Assembly: GCF_047663525.1 (NCBI RefSeq)
Contig: NC_092612.1
Location: 2,575,501 to 2,639,500, forward strand
Source: Anas platyrhynchos
Lineage: Eukaryota; Chordata; Aves; Anseriformes; Anatidae
Reading direction: 5' to 3'
Length of the DNA: 64,000 nucleotides
The translations under genes were made by a program, and so were the position numbers. Positions within the stretch are counted from its first letter, which is position 1, and every line of letters starts with the position of its first letter. A model generated the notes under the pieces. That model ran no database searches. It was not told the origin of the DNA and saw nothing but the letters and a program-made list of their open reading frames with translations. This document shows positions 1-11,979 of the stretch, in pieces.

Positions 1-1021
1 TAAAACTAATAAAAAAGAAGTCTGGGATTCCCTTTTTTTTCAATGGAAAAGGAAGACAACACACTGGCTGAGCTGTATTTACGGGACCAAAACATCTCCG
101 AAGTGCTGAGGTGTGTTTCTGGCTCCCTCAAACCCGTGGGAATTTTGTTGTTGACTTCAAATCAGCCAGAGATGAACTCCCAACCACAGACCTTTAATTT
201 TCCCCAAATAATTTTCTCTCTTTATTCATTATTACTGGACAGCCTGAGTCAACTAATTGCATAATTCATTCCAGCCCTTCTGAGTAGCGATTTTTCACTT
301 TCTACCCATTAAAACCAAAGGAGCTGGCAGAGGACAGTGTTCATACATCAGCCCTGGTTTTGCTGCTGCATTTATGTGAAGAAAACAGCAAATCTGTCCC
401 CGTACCCCCAGATCTTCAAGCTGCATTTGCAAAGCACCCCAAAGAGACGCCCATGGAGCATTGGGACAAAAGAAATAGGAAACCCAGGGTTATTTTCGCC
501 TCATGGAGGTAATACATGGAGTGGGGCACCGTCCTCACATCCCCCCCGCCGTGTGATCACACCATGGTCTGTCCTTCACCCACAGGGGAATTCGAGGATC
601 CTGCAGGAGAGGGGAGAAAACACCATGGGGCAGCTGCCCCCAAGCATCCCAAAGCCCCATTAAAAGCTGTCAGCCCCCCCAAATGCCATCTCCCTGCCAG
701 CTGCCCTGGGCAGCTGCAATGCTTTGCATGGAGTTTGCACCCAATTAGCACTGTGTGAATTTATTGGAGCTATTAAAGCTGATTAAACACTCCCTATGGG
801 AGCTGGAGCACGGCTCCTTGCTCTATCCTATCCCATCCCATCCCATCCTCCCCAGTGGGTTGTGTTTGATGGGCAAAGCAGACATGGGGCACCTTGGAGT
901 GATGCCAGTCCTCAGGACGGACCTGTCCCTGCAGGTTAAGGCAATGCAAATGCCATTTGGGATCATCAGGTACTTACTGCCCCCCCTTACCTCCTCATCT
1001 CCGTGCCCCAGGAGCAGCCCC
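1..1021. other. Intergenic DNA and 3' flank of the leftmost S100-like gene
   Basis: No coding exon is supported here on either strand. There is a short CCCAT microsatellite at about 827-849. A minus-strand AATAAA (TTTATT on the plus strand, 760-765) lies about 260 bases beyond the stop codon at 1022, so it could be the polyadenylation signal of the S100-like gene to the right. Confidence 0.5.
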
Positions 1022-1717
1022 TCAGTACACGCAGGCTTTGGCAGAGCGCCTCTCCTTCTTGTTCATGGGCTCAGTGTCCGAATCTGGTGGGCTGCTGATG
1101 TAGTGGTACTTGCTGGTGGCAGACCTCTGGGAGGAAAGGAGACCCTCAGAGCGTCCCCAGGGGGCATCGAGGGCTGCTCCCCTCATTGCGAGGGCAATGC
1201 AGTGCAAAGGGCGGTCACAGCAGAGGTTGCACAAGGTCTGGAGCTAACATTTCACAGCGTGGGGGAAATACCTGGCTGGTGTTTCGGGAAGGAACAGCAG
1301 GGACACAGCATCCTGGGAACCAGGCACCCCTTCCTTGCCCTCCCCGTCCCAGGAGGATGGGGACAGCAGAAGATTCATGGGGGCTTTGTTGCCTTGCAAT
1401 ACAACCCCGAGGAAAACACCCGTGACACTAAACCCCAGGAAAATCAATGACCAGAGAAATCCAGCTGTAATCCTGGATGTGGTGTGGGTGTTGCACGAGC
1501 CCTCATCACCCCCTGGCCACCCTCAAATGTCACCCCAGCATCTTTCCCACTCATCGCTGCACCCTCGAGCCCATGCAGTTACCTTCACAGGAGCAAACTC
1601 CTGCTGGATCAGCTTCTTGAACTCACTCCTGCTGAAGGACTCAGACTTCTTCCCCTTCCTGGTATTTCCATTGTAGCTGTCCATCATGTCAGTGATGGCT
1701 TTGATCAGCCTGGACAT
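1022..1717 (-). CDS. S100-like protein with one EF-hand exon and an atypical terminal exon
   Basis: The first coding exon (1583-1717) encodes 45 residues starting MSRLIKAITDMMDSYNG. It has the S100 layout: a helix, a long 14-residue-type pseudo-EF loop rich in Lys and Ser, and a second helix ending SEFKKLIQQEFAPVK. It ends in phase 0 at AAG|GTAACT, where all S100 genes split. The next good acceptor in the same phase (CCTCCCAG, exon 1022-1126) encodes 34 residues ending RRSAKACVY and a stop. That exon is not an EF-hand: it is Ser/Lys/Arg-rich with no Ca-binding loop. I found no canonical second EF-hand exon between 1 and 1583. Either this is a divergent S100 with a replaced C-terminus, or the second exon is lost and the gene is decaying. 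The start is chosen because a plausible acceptor (GACTGGCAG) lies 16 bases upstream of the ATG. The first exon is fairly sure; the gene model is not. Confidence 0.45.
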
Positions 1718-3794
1718 GTTGGAAGGATGCTGCCAGTCCTCATGAGGAGAAAAGCATGAGGACACAGTTAGGTGACTTTATCTGCAGGAAAACCCCTGCC
1801 TTCCCTTCCAAAAACTCAAAACTCAAAATGAAACATCCCTTGGCAGCTGGGCTGCCCCTCTCCCTGGCTGCTCTCAGGACTTTCACCTTAATTCACTTTG
1901 ATTCTTCCCTTTCCCACTTCCTTAAATTCAAAGGAGCTGCATCCCCACAGCCACCCCAGGCACTTGTTGGGAGGAATGAATCAGCTCCTGAAGCTGCGCT
2001 CGGGGCTGGGCAGCGTACGCTGTGCTTGTGTCTTTAGTCCCTGCTGCCCCGAGCCCTACAGGAAGAACAGCCCTGGAAACATAAAAAGCTCCTTTTGAGT
2101 ACAAAAAGGAACGGCACAGACTCACCCCACTCACCCACAGCCACCAGCCAACGGGCGCAGGTCGCACTGGCAGCAGCCGCTGGCTGCGAGCTCCTGGTGG
2201 GGAGGAGTGGGTGGAGGGCGAGGATTTCCCCCGGTTCGGCCTGTTCTGCCTCCCCGCATCGCTGCGCTTCCCAGGGAGCCTCCCTCGTCCTCCTGCCTGC
2301 CGAGGATGTTTACCTGGGAAAGCCAAATGTAGGTCAGCACACGGAGCTGCTCGCCGCAGGCACGGCTCGGGGCGCCAAGCCTGGGCTTTGCCGGTGGCAG
2401 GAGGCTGCAGGAATCTGCTCGAAAATATTTCTAACAGGGGATTTTTGCTTCATTTTTGAAAGTCTGCATTTAACTGCCCATGAAGTGTTTTTTGTTTTTT
2501 TTGTTTTTAATTTAAAATCACAATTATTTGTGACTTCATGGGGTTCTGCAGTGCCAAAGCCTTGAAAAAGTCAGAGAGAAAATAAGTTCTTCCAGAAAAT
2601 GTGGGATTAATCTTATTTTCAAGGCTGTTCCATCTGCCTGATGTGGCCTGACAGAGAGCCCAGGCTATGTTCAGAGCCTTGCCAACAGCACCTGAGCTGT
2701 GGTTCCTTCTGCAAGGAAGGAGAAAGAGGACCACGCTGTCTGCTTGATGGCAGTGTGGGGACGCCCCAAGTGACGCCACCCCTGGGTGTCCATGGCTCTG
2801 GATATAAGCCATGGGTGTGGATATGAGCCTTTCCCCTGCAAAAGTCACTTGGTGGCTGCTCGGGACAGAGCATGGCACAGGGCTGGGGACAGGACGCCTG
2901 AATCCCCGTGTGGTCTCGGGAAAGGCAAAGGCCGCAGGTTGTGCACTGGGACAGGGCTGTCAGGAGCCCTCCCTACGTGCAGGGTGTGCCAGCTTTCAGC
3001 TAGATCGCCAGATCTGGTCGGAAGCCAGGTGAGATCACGCTCTGCATCAGCCTTCCCAGGCAGCGTGTTTGGGAGAGGAGGGGTTGCTGGAGCCAGCCTC
3101 GGCCGCCCACGTGTCGCTGCTGATACCGCCAGCACGGTACAAGGCACCTCTGCAATTAAGTGGGTTGGAAACGAGACGCAGAGCATGGTCTAGAGCTAAA
3201 TTTTGCCCTGCAAGTTGCTGCAGGCCCTCTGCGAAACAAAGGCTGCCTGGCACACGGCTGATTTTGTTGCAAATTGGAACAGCCCAGGAGTTGCTTGTGA
3301 TCCCTGGGAGCTAGGACTCTTGGAGGAGCTTTGGGTCAGGATGGGGCAAGGAGCAAGGTTTCAGGGCTGGCCCCATAGATGGGCACGGAGCACGGAGTGC
3401 TGGTGTGGTGGCCAAGCACTGCGGTGCAGCAGGACGTGTTTGTGGAGGAGGACGGGAGGCAACGCATGGCAATGGCACCTCCACCTGCCGCGCTCCTCCC
3501 TCCACCCCAATTAGCACACGTCCGCCCTGGGAACAGAAGGAATTAGGAGGAAAATTGCTCTGAATCACTCCGAGCCATTCCCTTCCACCGGTTCCTCCCT
3601 TCCAGCCGGCTGCCACCACGGTGCCATCCTGCGGTGGCACGTCCCCACCCAGAGCAGCGTCAGCAGCCCCTGAGCCCCCTGCCAGGCCAGCTCCACTGGG
3701 CTATGGGCATGGGTCAGATCCTGACCACAGCCCTCACTGGCACCCCAGGACGGACCAGTTTTACCCTGCCACAGCTCATCCCTCATCCCCTGTG

Positions 3795-4113
3795 CTGGGA
3801 GGAGAGGCTGGGAGCTGGGGCTGCTCAGCCTGGAGGAGAGGATCTTGATCACATCCAGGGCCAGGCTCCTGCCAGTGGTGCTCAAGGCCAGGATAAGAAG
3901 GGTTTTTGAGCACCAAGAAACAATTCTGTACTGACGGGGGACCGAGCACAGGTTGCCCGGAGAGGCTGTGGAGTCTCCTCCTTGGAGATCTTCAAAAGCT
4001 TGTGCACGTGGTGCTGAGCACCCTGTTCTGGGTGGCCCTGCCTGAGCAGGGTTTGGACCAGATGGACCCTGAGGTCCCTTCCCACTTCAGCCAGGCTGCG
4101 GTTCTGTGGTGGG
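3795..4113 (+). mobile_element. CR1 LINE, 3' fragment (degraded)
   Basis: The stretch follows the avian CR1 3' consensus: a GGGCTGCTCAGCCTGGAG-like block, then the block GCCCGGAGAGGCTGTGGAGT, then a 'gaccagatggaccctgaggtcccttc' type ending. It is 5'-truncated and heavily mutated, so it is old and inactive. Its direction is plus. Confidence 0.8.
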
Positions 4114-6394
4114 CAGAGCAGGGGGCAGGGGGATGTTAGGGCTGTGCCACATCTCCTTGTTATGGGGTCATTCATAAAGCCCAGCCCTGCAAGCTGCAGC
4201 CCCTTTTCTCCAGCCTGGGAGCTCTGGGAGGGGTCTTCAGCGTGAGGAGACAGCAGGGATACCTTGAGGGCATTTTTGTGGGACAGGGAGTGTGACAAAT
4301 AGGAGAGAGATGGTCCTTGGGTGTGGGCTGGGCTGGGCCATTTAGCAACGTATGAATGCAAAACACAGGCAAACTCCAGGAGGGGGCTGTAGGGTACAGC
4401 CCCCAAGCAGGGAAGGGGGAGCTGGGGTTGGCATTTACCTGCAGCCACCATTTACCTGCTGCTTGTGGTGCTTCTCCTGCTTCTGCCTGCCGTGGGACAC
4501 AGGTGAGGAGCGCTGATGTGGCCGTGCTGGGGAAGAAGCCAGCCCTTGCTGGTGTCCCCACGCAGCGACTTGAGCAGGGGCAGCACAAAAGGAGCGCTGT
4601 GGGTGGCTGCAAACCGCTGCACGCCCCGGTGCCCCCCAGCCCAGCCCAGAAATTCAGTTTTTTCTTTCAGACTCATGGAGGAAAATAATAAATGTACTCG
4701 CTGCAGCAGCGCTGGTGCTGTAGGAGCGGGGTGCGATGAGCGCCGGCTTCGTTGGCGGTGGCCCTGCCACCAGGTGGCAGCCGGAGCCTGTCCCAAACCT
4801 CCCAGCCTTGGGATCCGGAGCCCAAATCCTGCCCTAAAACCTGGGGCTGGATGCGGGGAGGCCAGGGCTGTCCCCCCAGCCTGCACCCTCCTGCTTCGTG
4901 CTGCTGCCCCTGGAGCAGCGGGGCTGGAGGGGCTCAGGTGCTGTCCCCATCCCCAAAAGGACCAGCGTGGCCGTGACCACGTCCCGCAGGCAGCAGCACA
5001 CCCAAAGCTGCTGAGCTGCTCAGCCTGACTGCACATCCCTGCTGCATGGGATATGGGATCGTTGGGGTGTATCCAACACGTTCCCTGCGTTGCTTTGGTG
5101 TCTTCCCTTTTGTGGACCTGCGAGCTTTTGGAGAGTGATGGGATGTGTACGGGTTTGGGGTCCGCTCAGCGACTGCAGAAGGAGCCAGCCATCTCCTCTG
5201 CTTGCTTGCAGCCCTGCTTTGGTGCCCTGGTCCTGCTCTGCTGAGAGCAGGATGTGGCTCGTGCTTCATCTCCTCTGCCATGGCACAGATGACACAGCAG
5301 GAGTCCTGCACACCAGCTCTCAGGGCAGCGTGAAGTCCCGCTGTGTTGGCAAATATCCTCTTGCATCAGCAGCGGTTCCCGGTGGAAGGGGCGAGGATGG
5401 CCCTTGGGTGCCTCCGGCACCCAGATTTGTGCACTTGGACTCTGCACAGGGAGAGCCCCTTGCTGCTGAGCACCCACTGGCAGGGTGCTGAGCGCCTGGG
5501 GAGTTGAGCTGCTGCAGGAGAGGACCCGAACAGCGTGTCCCACAATGGGCACGTCCTCATGGGACTGCTCTGCTCTCGGATACGATGTGCTTCTGCCCTG
5601 GCAGGGTGGTGGCAGTGACCCTGCTCTGCTCTCTCCCTGCTGTGGAGACACAGAAATGCTGTAGGATGGGGTGCATGACCCATTTTGGGGTGCAAGACCC
5701 ATTTTGGGGTGCAGGGTCTAGCTCCAGCTGGGACGCGCCACCCTGTGCAGGCCCCCAGGCAGACCTGATCTGATCCTATGTTCACTCCAGCAGATTTTAC
5801 CTTGTAGGAAGGTGTTTGACATGTTTCGTATGTCAAAATCAACCCTAAAGGAAGCTGAAGCAACCTGGCCAGCGGCAGTGAAGCAAACTTGTGGCAGTCT
5901 TGTGTTAGCCGGGGGGCTTGCTTCAGTGCCACTGCTTTTGGGAAGCTTGTGGCATGTTTCTTCACCGAGCAGGGCAATTTCAGGGGTTTGACTCACCCTT
6001 GGGAAATCACTACTGTTCCTTTTTTCCCCTCTAAAAGGTACGTGCAAATCAGTAGCGGGGCTCTGTGCATTCACGGTGTGAAGCTGCTCGGAGGCACCAC
6101 CAGCATTTCCAGCCCCCAAGATCAGAGCAGACCTCCTGATGCAAACCCCGGATGCTCAGAGAAATGTGTTGGGGTTGTTCTCATTTCTTGTCCACGTGAA
6201 ACCCAGCACCCCGACCTCACTGCTGTCAGTGGCCCCCTGGCATGAAAGTGCAATGCATCCACCACCCAGTGCCAAAAATGCAGAACAAAGTGCCCTACAC
6301 GGGTGTTCCTCCAGCTCTGTCACCACCACTGCAGCTCAGTCCTAGGGGACATGCAGAGCACTCCCAGGTCAAAATGGACTTTTTAGGTAGAAAT

Positions 6395-6527
6395 GCACTT
6401 AGTCACATGGAAATGCACTTAATCACATGGTCTAAACTTTTGGGTAGACCTGTGCGGTGCCAGGAATTGGACTTGATGATCCTTACGGGTCCCTTCCAAC
6501 TCGGGATATTCTATGATTCTATGAAAT
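6395..6527 (+). mobile_element. CR1 LINE, 3' terminus
   Basis: It has the hallmark CR1 tail: TTGGACTTGATGATCCTTA, then TCCCTTCCAACTC, ending in a repeated ATTCTATG octamer at about 6508-6525. It is truncated to the last ~130 bases. The octamer repeat is the CR1 target-primed tail signature. Confidence 0.85.
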
Positions 6528-6764
6528 GCAGAGATCTGACAGATTGTGCTGTCTGTCTGGGCTTATGGAGGACACTGCAAGGGGTACACCACTGCAGTGA
6601 ACCCTGCTGTCCCCAGAAGGCCACCTCGCCTGCAGGAACCTGCAGCCGAAGTCAAATTTCAAAACCTCACAGTCAAATTTCCTGGTTTAAAGCCCCACTG
6701 GGGGAGGGCAAGATGATAAAACTCAGGCAGAAACAGGAGAACTTTGACAGCCTCAGGGCAAATC

Positions 6765-6770
6765 TTTATT
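6765..6770 (-). terminator. Polyadenylation signal of S100A9 (AATAAA)
   Basis: TTTATT on the plus strand reads as AATAAA on the minus strand, about 135 bases beyond the stop codon. Confidence 0.8.
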
Positions 6771-6904
6771 TGGCAGCAAAACCATCCAACTTGAGGGGAG
6801 GGAGGCAGGCAGAGAGGAACGGAGAGGGGGAGCAGAGGGGTGGAGGGGAGAAGTCAGGGGAGAAGCACGGGGTGGGAGCCCTTGGCCATGGAGCACAGCT
6901 CGCT

Positions 6905-8515
6905 TCAGTGGTTGTGCTGGTGCTGGTGCTGCTGCGGGTGCTGCTGCTGCTGCGGGTGCTGCTGGTGGTGCAGCCTGTCCTCGCAGAAGTGGAGGTGCTC
7001 ATGGGTGGCGACAGTTACCCGGATAATCAGGAGCATCACCTCGCCAAAACTCAGCTGCTCGTCCTTGTTGGTGTCGAGGTCCTTGAAGATTTGGTCGATG
7101 GAGACCTGGTTTTTCACGTGCTGCAAGAAAGGAGCTGGGGTGAGGACAAAGTCCCACCGGTCACAGCTCAGAGGTCCCCCCAGCCTCGCTGGGACCCTCC
7201 TGGGGTCTCCAACAGCCCAGCCCAGTGCTTGGCTCCATCCCTGTGCCATCAGGAGCTGCTTTGGGTACACCCACGGCAGCGAAGCAATGGGAGAGCAGGA
7301 GGCTAACATCACTGCAGGAATGCCGTGCAACAAGGAGGCCAGCGAAGGCAGTGGAGTTGTGTCACCACTGGCTGCTTTCTTAGCACATCAGACTAGAAAC
7401 ACTTACCTTCTGCCTTAGAAGAGTGAGTTATGGAAAAACGGGTGTTTGGGTTTGTATTTCTGATACCGCTCTGAGATGGCAAAGGAGCTGTTGGGCAATG
7501 GGGCTCTGATTTTTTTTTAATGAGGATAAATGTTCAGCTGTGGGTACACCTGAGCCTTGGTGGGTTTCCTTCTGTCTTTATGGCATCTCATGGAGCATGT
7601 GGAAAAGTGGCAGGTGGAAGGGAAGGGCCTGGGCAGAAGGTGTTGGGGCAGGAGAAGATAGCAGGAGGGAGCTGTTGGGATGAATCTGGTCCCTGGGGGC
7701 ATTTGGGCTGGTAAAGACCAGTGGGGCAATGGGGTCCAACCCAGTTTCCTCCCCACGCAGGGCAGGAGAAGCCCTGCTTCAGCTCCGCTCACCTTCAGGT
7801 AGTTCACGAGCTGCTTCTCAATCAAGAGCTTCAGCTCCTTCCTGGTCAGGGTGTCCTTGTCCCCCTCCCGTCTCGAGTACTGGTGGAAGACATCGATGAT
7901 GACATCTATGGACTTCTCCAGCTCGGAGAGCGGTCCCTGGGTCTGGCAGCCCTGGAAGAGAAACAAATAGCTGAATAAAATCAGGGGCCACAAAAGGCAT
8001 TTGGTGCCCACCAGCAGGATCTCCTACAGCCAGCTGCCTCGCACCAGGTGGGGATGTAGCCTGGCTTGCAGTCGTTCTGTTTTCAGGCTAAATTTGGGCT
8101 GTTTGCTTGGGTTTGCGCTTATCTAGCACAAGCTGAGGGAGTCTGAAGGGAGCTGCAGCCTCTCTTTGCTTCAGCTCTGGGTTGTGCGACCAAGAACATG
8201 AGAGCTATTATTTTCTTCTGCAAGGCAGGTGCTGCTGGAGGGAACAAGGCTCCCCAAAAGCCCCTGTGGAGATGTAGGCACTGAGCATGAGATCTGGCAT
8301 CCACGAGCCCCTTTGGTGGTCGGGCATGCTGCAGGGAGTCCTTTCCACAAGAGACTTTGCTCTTCGTGGTCGTGCCCAGATGAGCCCCGATGGAAGCTGT
8401 CATCCTCTGCCAGGACTTGTGGTGGGTCCCTCCACCTCCGGTGGCCCAACCTGCACCTGGAAAAGAGCACGGAGACCTTAACAGCCCACAACACCCTTAG
8501 ACTTGCCTTGCTCAT
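6905..8515 (-). CDS. S100A9: S100A9 / MRP-126, avian calgranulin
   Basis: This is the bird homologue of the secreted myeloid S100A9/A8/A12 group, which binds Ca and chelates Zn or Mn at infection sites. Coding exons are 8507-8515 (only Met-Ser-Lys), 7793-7951 and 6905-7120, giving 127 residues. The pseudo-EF-hand (DVFHQYSRREGD...KELKLLIEK) is followed by a canonical loop DTNKDEQLSFGE. The metal site His-Asp-His-His is present: His of VFHQYS, Asp ten residues on, and the histidines of THEHLH. The tail is Gln/His-rich (HHQQHPQQQQH), longer than in chicken MRP-126 as I recall it. The 9-base first coding exon ends AAG|GCAAGT, a GC donor in otherwise perfect consensus, joined to TTCCAG|GGC. A TATA box lies about 60 bases upstream of the ATG. 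The identity is firm; the tail length varies by species. Confidence 0.93.
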
Positions 8516-8573
8516 GTTGACGAAGCAGCGAGACGGTCCTGGGTTGACCTGCAGCCGGGCTGGAGCGTGACAC

Positions 8574-8581
8574 CTCTTATA
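8574..8581 (-). promoter_or_regulatory. TATA box of S100A9
   Basis: TATAAGAG reads on the minus strand, about 60 bases before the ATG. Transcription should start near 8545, so the first exon holds both the 5'UTR and the three-codon start of the protein. Confidence 0.75.
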
Positions 8582-8599
8582 GCCTGGCTGCCGGCGCTG

Positions 8600-11160
8600 C
8601 CCCCCCGTTGTGAAATGTCCGTTTCATCCAATTCCAGTCCATCGTCATGACATACTCATGTTGCTTAAGGCTCAGGGGTAGTTCCTTAAAAGGGGGCTCT
8701 GTGGCTTTTCCTGTAATGTCGGTGTGTCATGTCCTCTGGGTGGTGGCCAGGGCACAGCCGTGTCCCCCCAGCCATGTCCCCGTGGCTATCAGGGCTGTCA
8801 TTTCCCATTGACTTGACAAGTCCATCTCTCTTGCTTGCTTCCCTCTGACCTATTTTATTCCCCTCTGTGGGGTTGTTCTGCCGTGCCACGAGGCAAAGGG
8901 GACCCCCGGTATCACATCTGCCCTTTTCCAACAAACCTCGCAGCATCCCTGCCTTGGTGCACCCTGAAGCATCCCCGATGTGACTGGGGTCACCCGTGTG
9001 ACATGGGGACAGAGCCGTGCCCCAGCACCGGGGACCATCCCCTGCCTGCAGTGAGCAGCTATTCTTGAAAGGCAAATAACGTGGGGCGGCTTCCAACCTG
9101 GTGCGGCTCCAGGAGCTTTGTTTCAGCTCTGCAGGTCAACCAGAGCCCTTGCCCAAGGCGGTTCCCCCACCTGCGGTATGCTCTGAGCCCCGGGGATGGG
9201 GTGGGGCTAAAAGGTGTATTTTTGTGTTTTTAAATCCATGTCCTCCCTTTGTGGCATTTTATTGTGTTGTTTCTTGGTGCAGCAGAGACCGCGCGCAAGC
9301 GCGTTGGCTCAGAGCAGCAGAGAGCAGGAGCAAAACAAGATTTTCCAGTGCTGCTTTATTAAAATCCCCTCCCTGCTGATTCAGCAGGTTTGTTTGGGGA
9401 TTTGTTCAACCTGCCGAACGTGATGCTAATCTGAGGCTCCAAGTGCAGGCCAAAACGGGGCAGTGGAGCTCCAGACGAGTGGCCGTGGGGCAGCACCATG
9501 AAGGGAGCATCTGGGGGGCACAGCCCCAAGCCCCTGCCCTTGCCACTGGGAATGCTCCGCGTTTCACAACAGGGGAGCTCCACGATGCACGGAACAGCTG
9601 AGGAAGGGCCGGGGTGTTTCACAACGGGGTGCTGGGGACCATCAGCTCGGTTGCAGAATTTTGTAGCAATTTCACGAAACTGAGCCTTTGGCTATTTTAT
9701 CATCCCGGAGGTGGGCAGGGCAAGGATGGACACAGGGCATGGCACAGGCCAGGGGTTTCAGAGCAGGAGCAGTAGATAGATGCTTTGTTGTGCCCACCAG
9801 GCAGCAGCAACGAGCCCCCAAGAGCAGCATTTACCATTTAAATTTGAACGCAGCCCTTAAAATGACAGGGGAGCCTGGGTACCACTCAGGGTCACGGGAA
9901 CGTGTTGGCACAACTCCTGACCCAGCTCTGCAGGTCTCTCCTCGCAGGAGGATCCTTCCATCCCGGCCGTGCCCGCGGGCCATGCCAAAGCAGCTGCAGC
10001 GAGCTGCAATCCTGACCCCAAGGCCGCCAGGGTTGAGCAAGCATCCGCTTGCTGGAGTGGCGGAGGGGAAGGAGAAGGAAGCAGGCACCGCACAGCACGG
10101 AAAATCTGGTTCCAGGTGACCAGGACTGGTTATACCTCGAGGAGCCGAGCCCTCGCCAGGCACCCTGTGCTTGGCAGTGTTTGCAAAAGTGCTTTCAAAA
10201 CACGGATTTACAAGTAGGGAGAAGCAAAGGGCAGGCAGCTGGCTGAGGGCACGGCGGGGTTCATTGCTGTGAGGTGCACTGCAGTTCATAACGGGCATTA
10301 GCCTGAGGTCTGGGTTGGGAATACGTTATCGTTGCTAGACGTGGTTTTAGCTCAGGGAAATCAGGGGGCTTGCTCTGAGCAAGGCAGATGCTTCCTGAGT
10401 GAGGGTCTGTGCGAGATACCCACAACTGCAAACCCTGCTGGGGAGCAGCCCCTCGGGGCTGGGTTGTTGCAGGACCCTTTGGGCATCCCCAGGCTCCTGT
10501 CAGAGGTGCTCAGGACCAGGACGAGGGGTGCTGGGCACAACCTGGAGCACAGGAGGCTCCTCCTGAACACCAGGAAGCACATCTGTGCCATGCAGGTAAC
10601 AGAGCCCTGGAACAGGTTGTGCAAAGAGGTTGGGGAATCTTCTCCCTGGAGACCTTCAAAGCTTTCCTTTAGCTCAAGCCAAGATTTTGGCACCCCATGG
10701 GGTGGGAGCTCTATGTACAAATAGCAACTTTTGCCTGTGGGTTTTGTGTTTGTTTGTTTTTTCTTAATAGCCCCATGGTTTGTTCTCATTGTAAAGCTGT
10801 AGCCTGCTGCTGTGGGGGGTATTAAAGCATTTTCCTCACCCAGGAGTAAAACCTCCAGTGGAGCTGCTCTGTGTTGAAGCTTTGTGGTTAAACCCAGCAG
10901 AGCTCAGTGTCCTGCACAGGCCTTTCATTCCCTCCCAGCCCTATTGGCTTGGGCCAGGCACTGAGCGATACAGCTCTTGCCTGCCCACCCACCCCATCTG
11001 CCATAAATCTCTCCCCCCAGGGGTTTTTGGGGTTCCCCATTTGGGCAAGCTCTTCTCCCAGGGATGCTGCAGGACCTCGTGCTCCCTGCAGCTGGTGCCC
11101 ACCCTGCCCATCCATGGGAAGTGAGTGCTGAGATAGGAAGGACTCATTAGGCTTCGAGTG
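8600..11160. other. Intergenic DNA between S100A9 and the A12-like gene
   Basis: No coding exon is supported. A minus-strand AATAAA occurs at about 9355-9360 but no S100 exon lies upstream of it. A CR1 fragment is listed separately. Confidence 0.5.
10490..10670 (+). mobile_element. CR1 LINE fragment (degraded)
   Basis: The block with 'acagagccctggaacaggtt' followed by 'gaccttcaaagc' matches the internal part of the CR1 3' region (gag-cactggaacaggctgcccagagaggttgtggagtctcc type). No terminal octamer is present. It is truncated and old. Confidence 0.75.
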
Positions 11161-11164
11161 ATGC

Positions 11165-11170
11165 TTTATT
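11165..11170 (-). terminator. Polyadenylation signal of the S100A12-like gene
   Basis: AATAAA on the minus strand, about 105 bases beyond the stop codon at 11276. Confidence 0.8.
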
Positions 11171-11275
11171 GTCTCATGAGCAATCCAAACAGGCAGAAAG
11201 CAGCCACAGCCCTATTCCTACAAGCAGCCCCTTCTGGGTCCTTCACAGGGGCCAGACACCACGCCACGTGTGAGC

Positions 11276-11979
11276 TCAGTTGCTCTCTGGTTTACATCTC
11301 TCTTCCCCATGCATGATGCGATGGGCATCATCAGCCACCTTGGACAAGACGATGGTGAACTCCTCGAAAGACAGCTCTTTGTCCTTGTTTAAGTCTGTCT
11401 CCTTGAACAGCTCCTGCAGGTAGCCAGGACGGTTCCTGTTCTGCAATGGGGGACAGAGCGTGTTAGCGTGCCCCCTCCCCAGGCTGGGCTCCCACTGGTG
11501 GAAACCAAGCCAGCTCTGCTCTCACGTACCCCAGGAAGCATTTGGAAGCCGTGGGATCATTGAGCCCCTCTTTTGTCCTGCGTGTAAAACCCCCAGATGG
11601 ACAGGGTCTTGCCCCAAGCCCCCTTGGCTGCTCAGCACCCTTGTACTAGGGGGCAGGATGAGCAGCCCCCCCAGCGCACAAGCCAGGCCTGATGGACCAC
11701 AACCCCTGGGGGATAAGGGCACCCTGCTCCCACCACAGCATCCCGGGGAGCACCGCAGCAGATTCCTTCCCCCATGGCACTCACACAGGCTGCCAGGAAG
11801 GTCGGTGCCTGCTCATTCAGCAGCGTGTTGAATTCTTCGAAGTCAAGGAGGTCTATTTCACCCTTGCGGATGCTGTAGCGGTGGTAGATATCCACAATGG
11901 CATTCAGGGCCATCTCCAGCGTGCAGTTTCCTGGGAACTGCTGATGCCCAGGCAGGGTGGTGGCGGTGCTTGCAGACAT
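11276..11979 (-). CDS. S100A9/S100A12-like calgranulin, second copy
   Basis: Coding exons 11785-11979 and 11276-11440 give 119 residues. The first has a 20-residue leader (MSASTATTLPGHQQFPGNCT) before the S100 helix LEMALNAIVDIYHRYS. The second carries a canonical loop DLNKDKELSFEE and ends HGEERCKPESN. The calgranulin metal site is kept: His of IYHRYS, Asp ten residues on, and His-x3-His in DAHRIMH. The family binds Zn at this site in the dimer and is released by phagocytes and epithelia. The exon junction is phase 0 (GCC TGT|GTGAGT to TTGCAG|AAC). A non-coding first exon ends at 12701 and a TATA box lies at 12763. It lies between S100A9 and a third calgranulin-type gene, so a tandem array. 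One-to-one orthology to a mammalian A8, A9 or A12 cannot be claimed. Confidence 0.9.

Larger units (their letters stand above)
1733..6760. other. Intergenic DNA between the S100-like gene and S100A9
   Basis: No exon is supported. It holds two CR1 fragments (listed separately), short poly-T runs near 2487-2512, and one AP-1 motif (TGACTCA, 5989-5995). A non-coding first exon of the leftmost S100-like gene may lie near the left end, but no TATA box is clear. Confidence 0.5.

Noticed and set aside
1244-1525. A hydrophobic, membrane-like frame on the minus strand (FLWSLIFLGFSVTGVFLGVV)
   Set aside because: It lies inside the intron of the S100-like gene, without a good acceptor or start, and is closed upstream by a stop. 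Probably chance, though worth a glance if transcripts appear.
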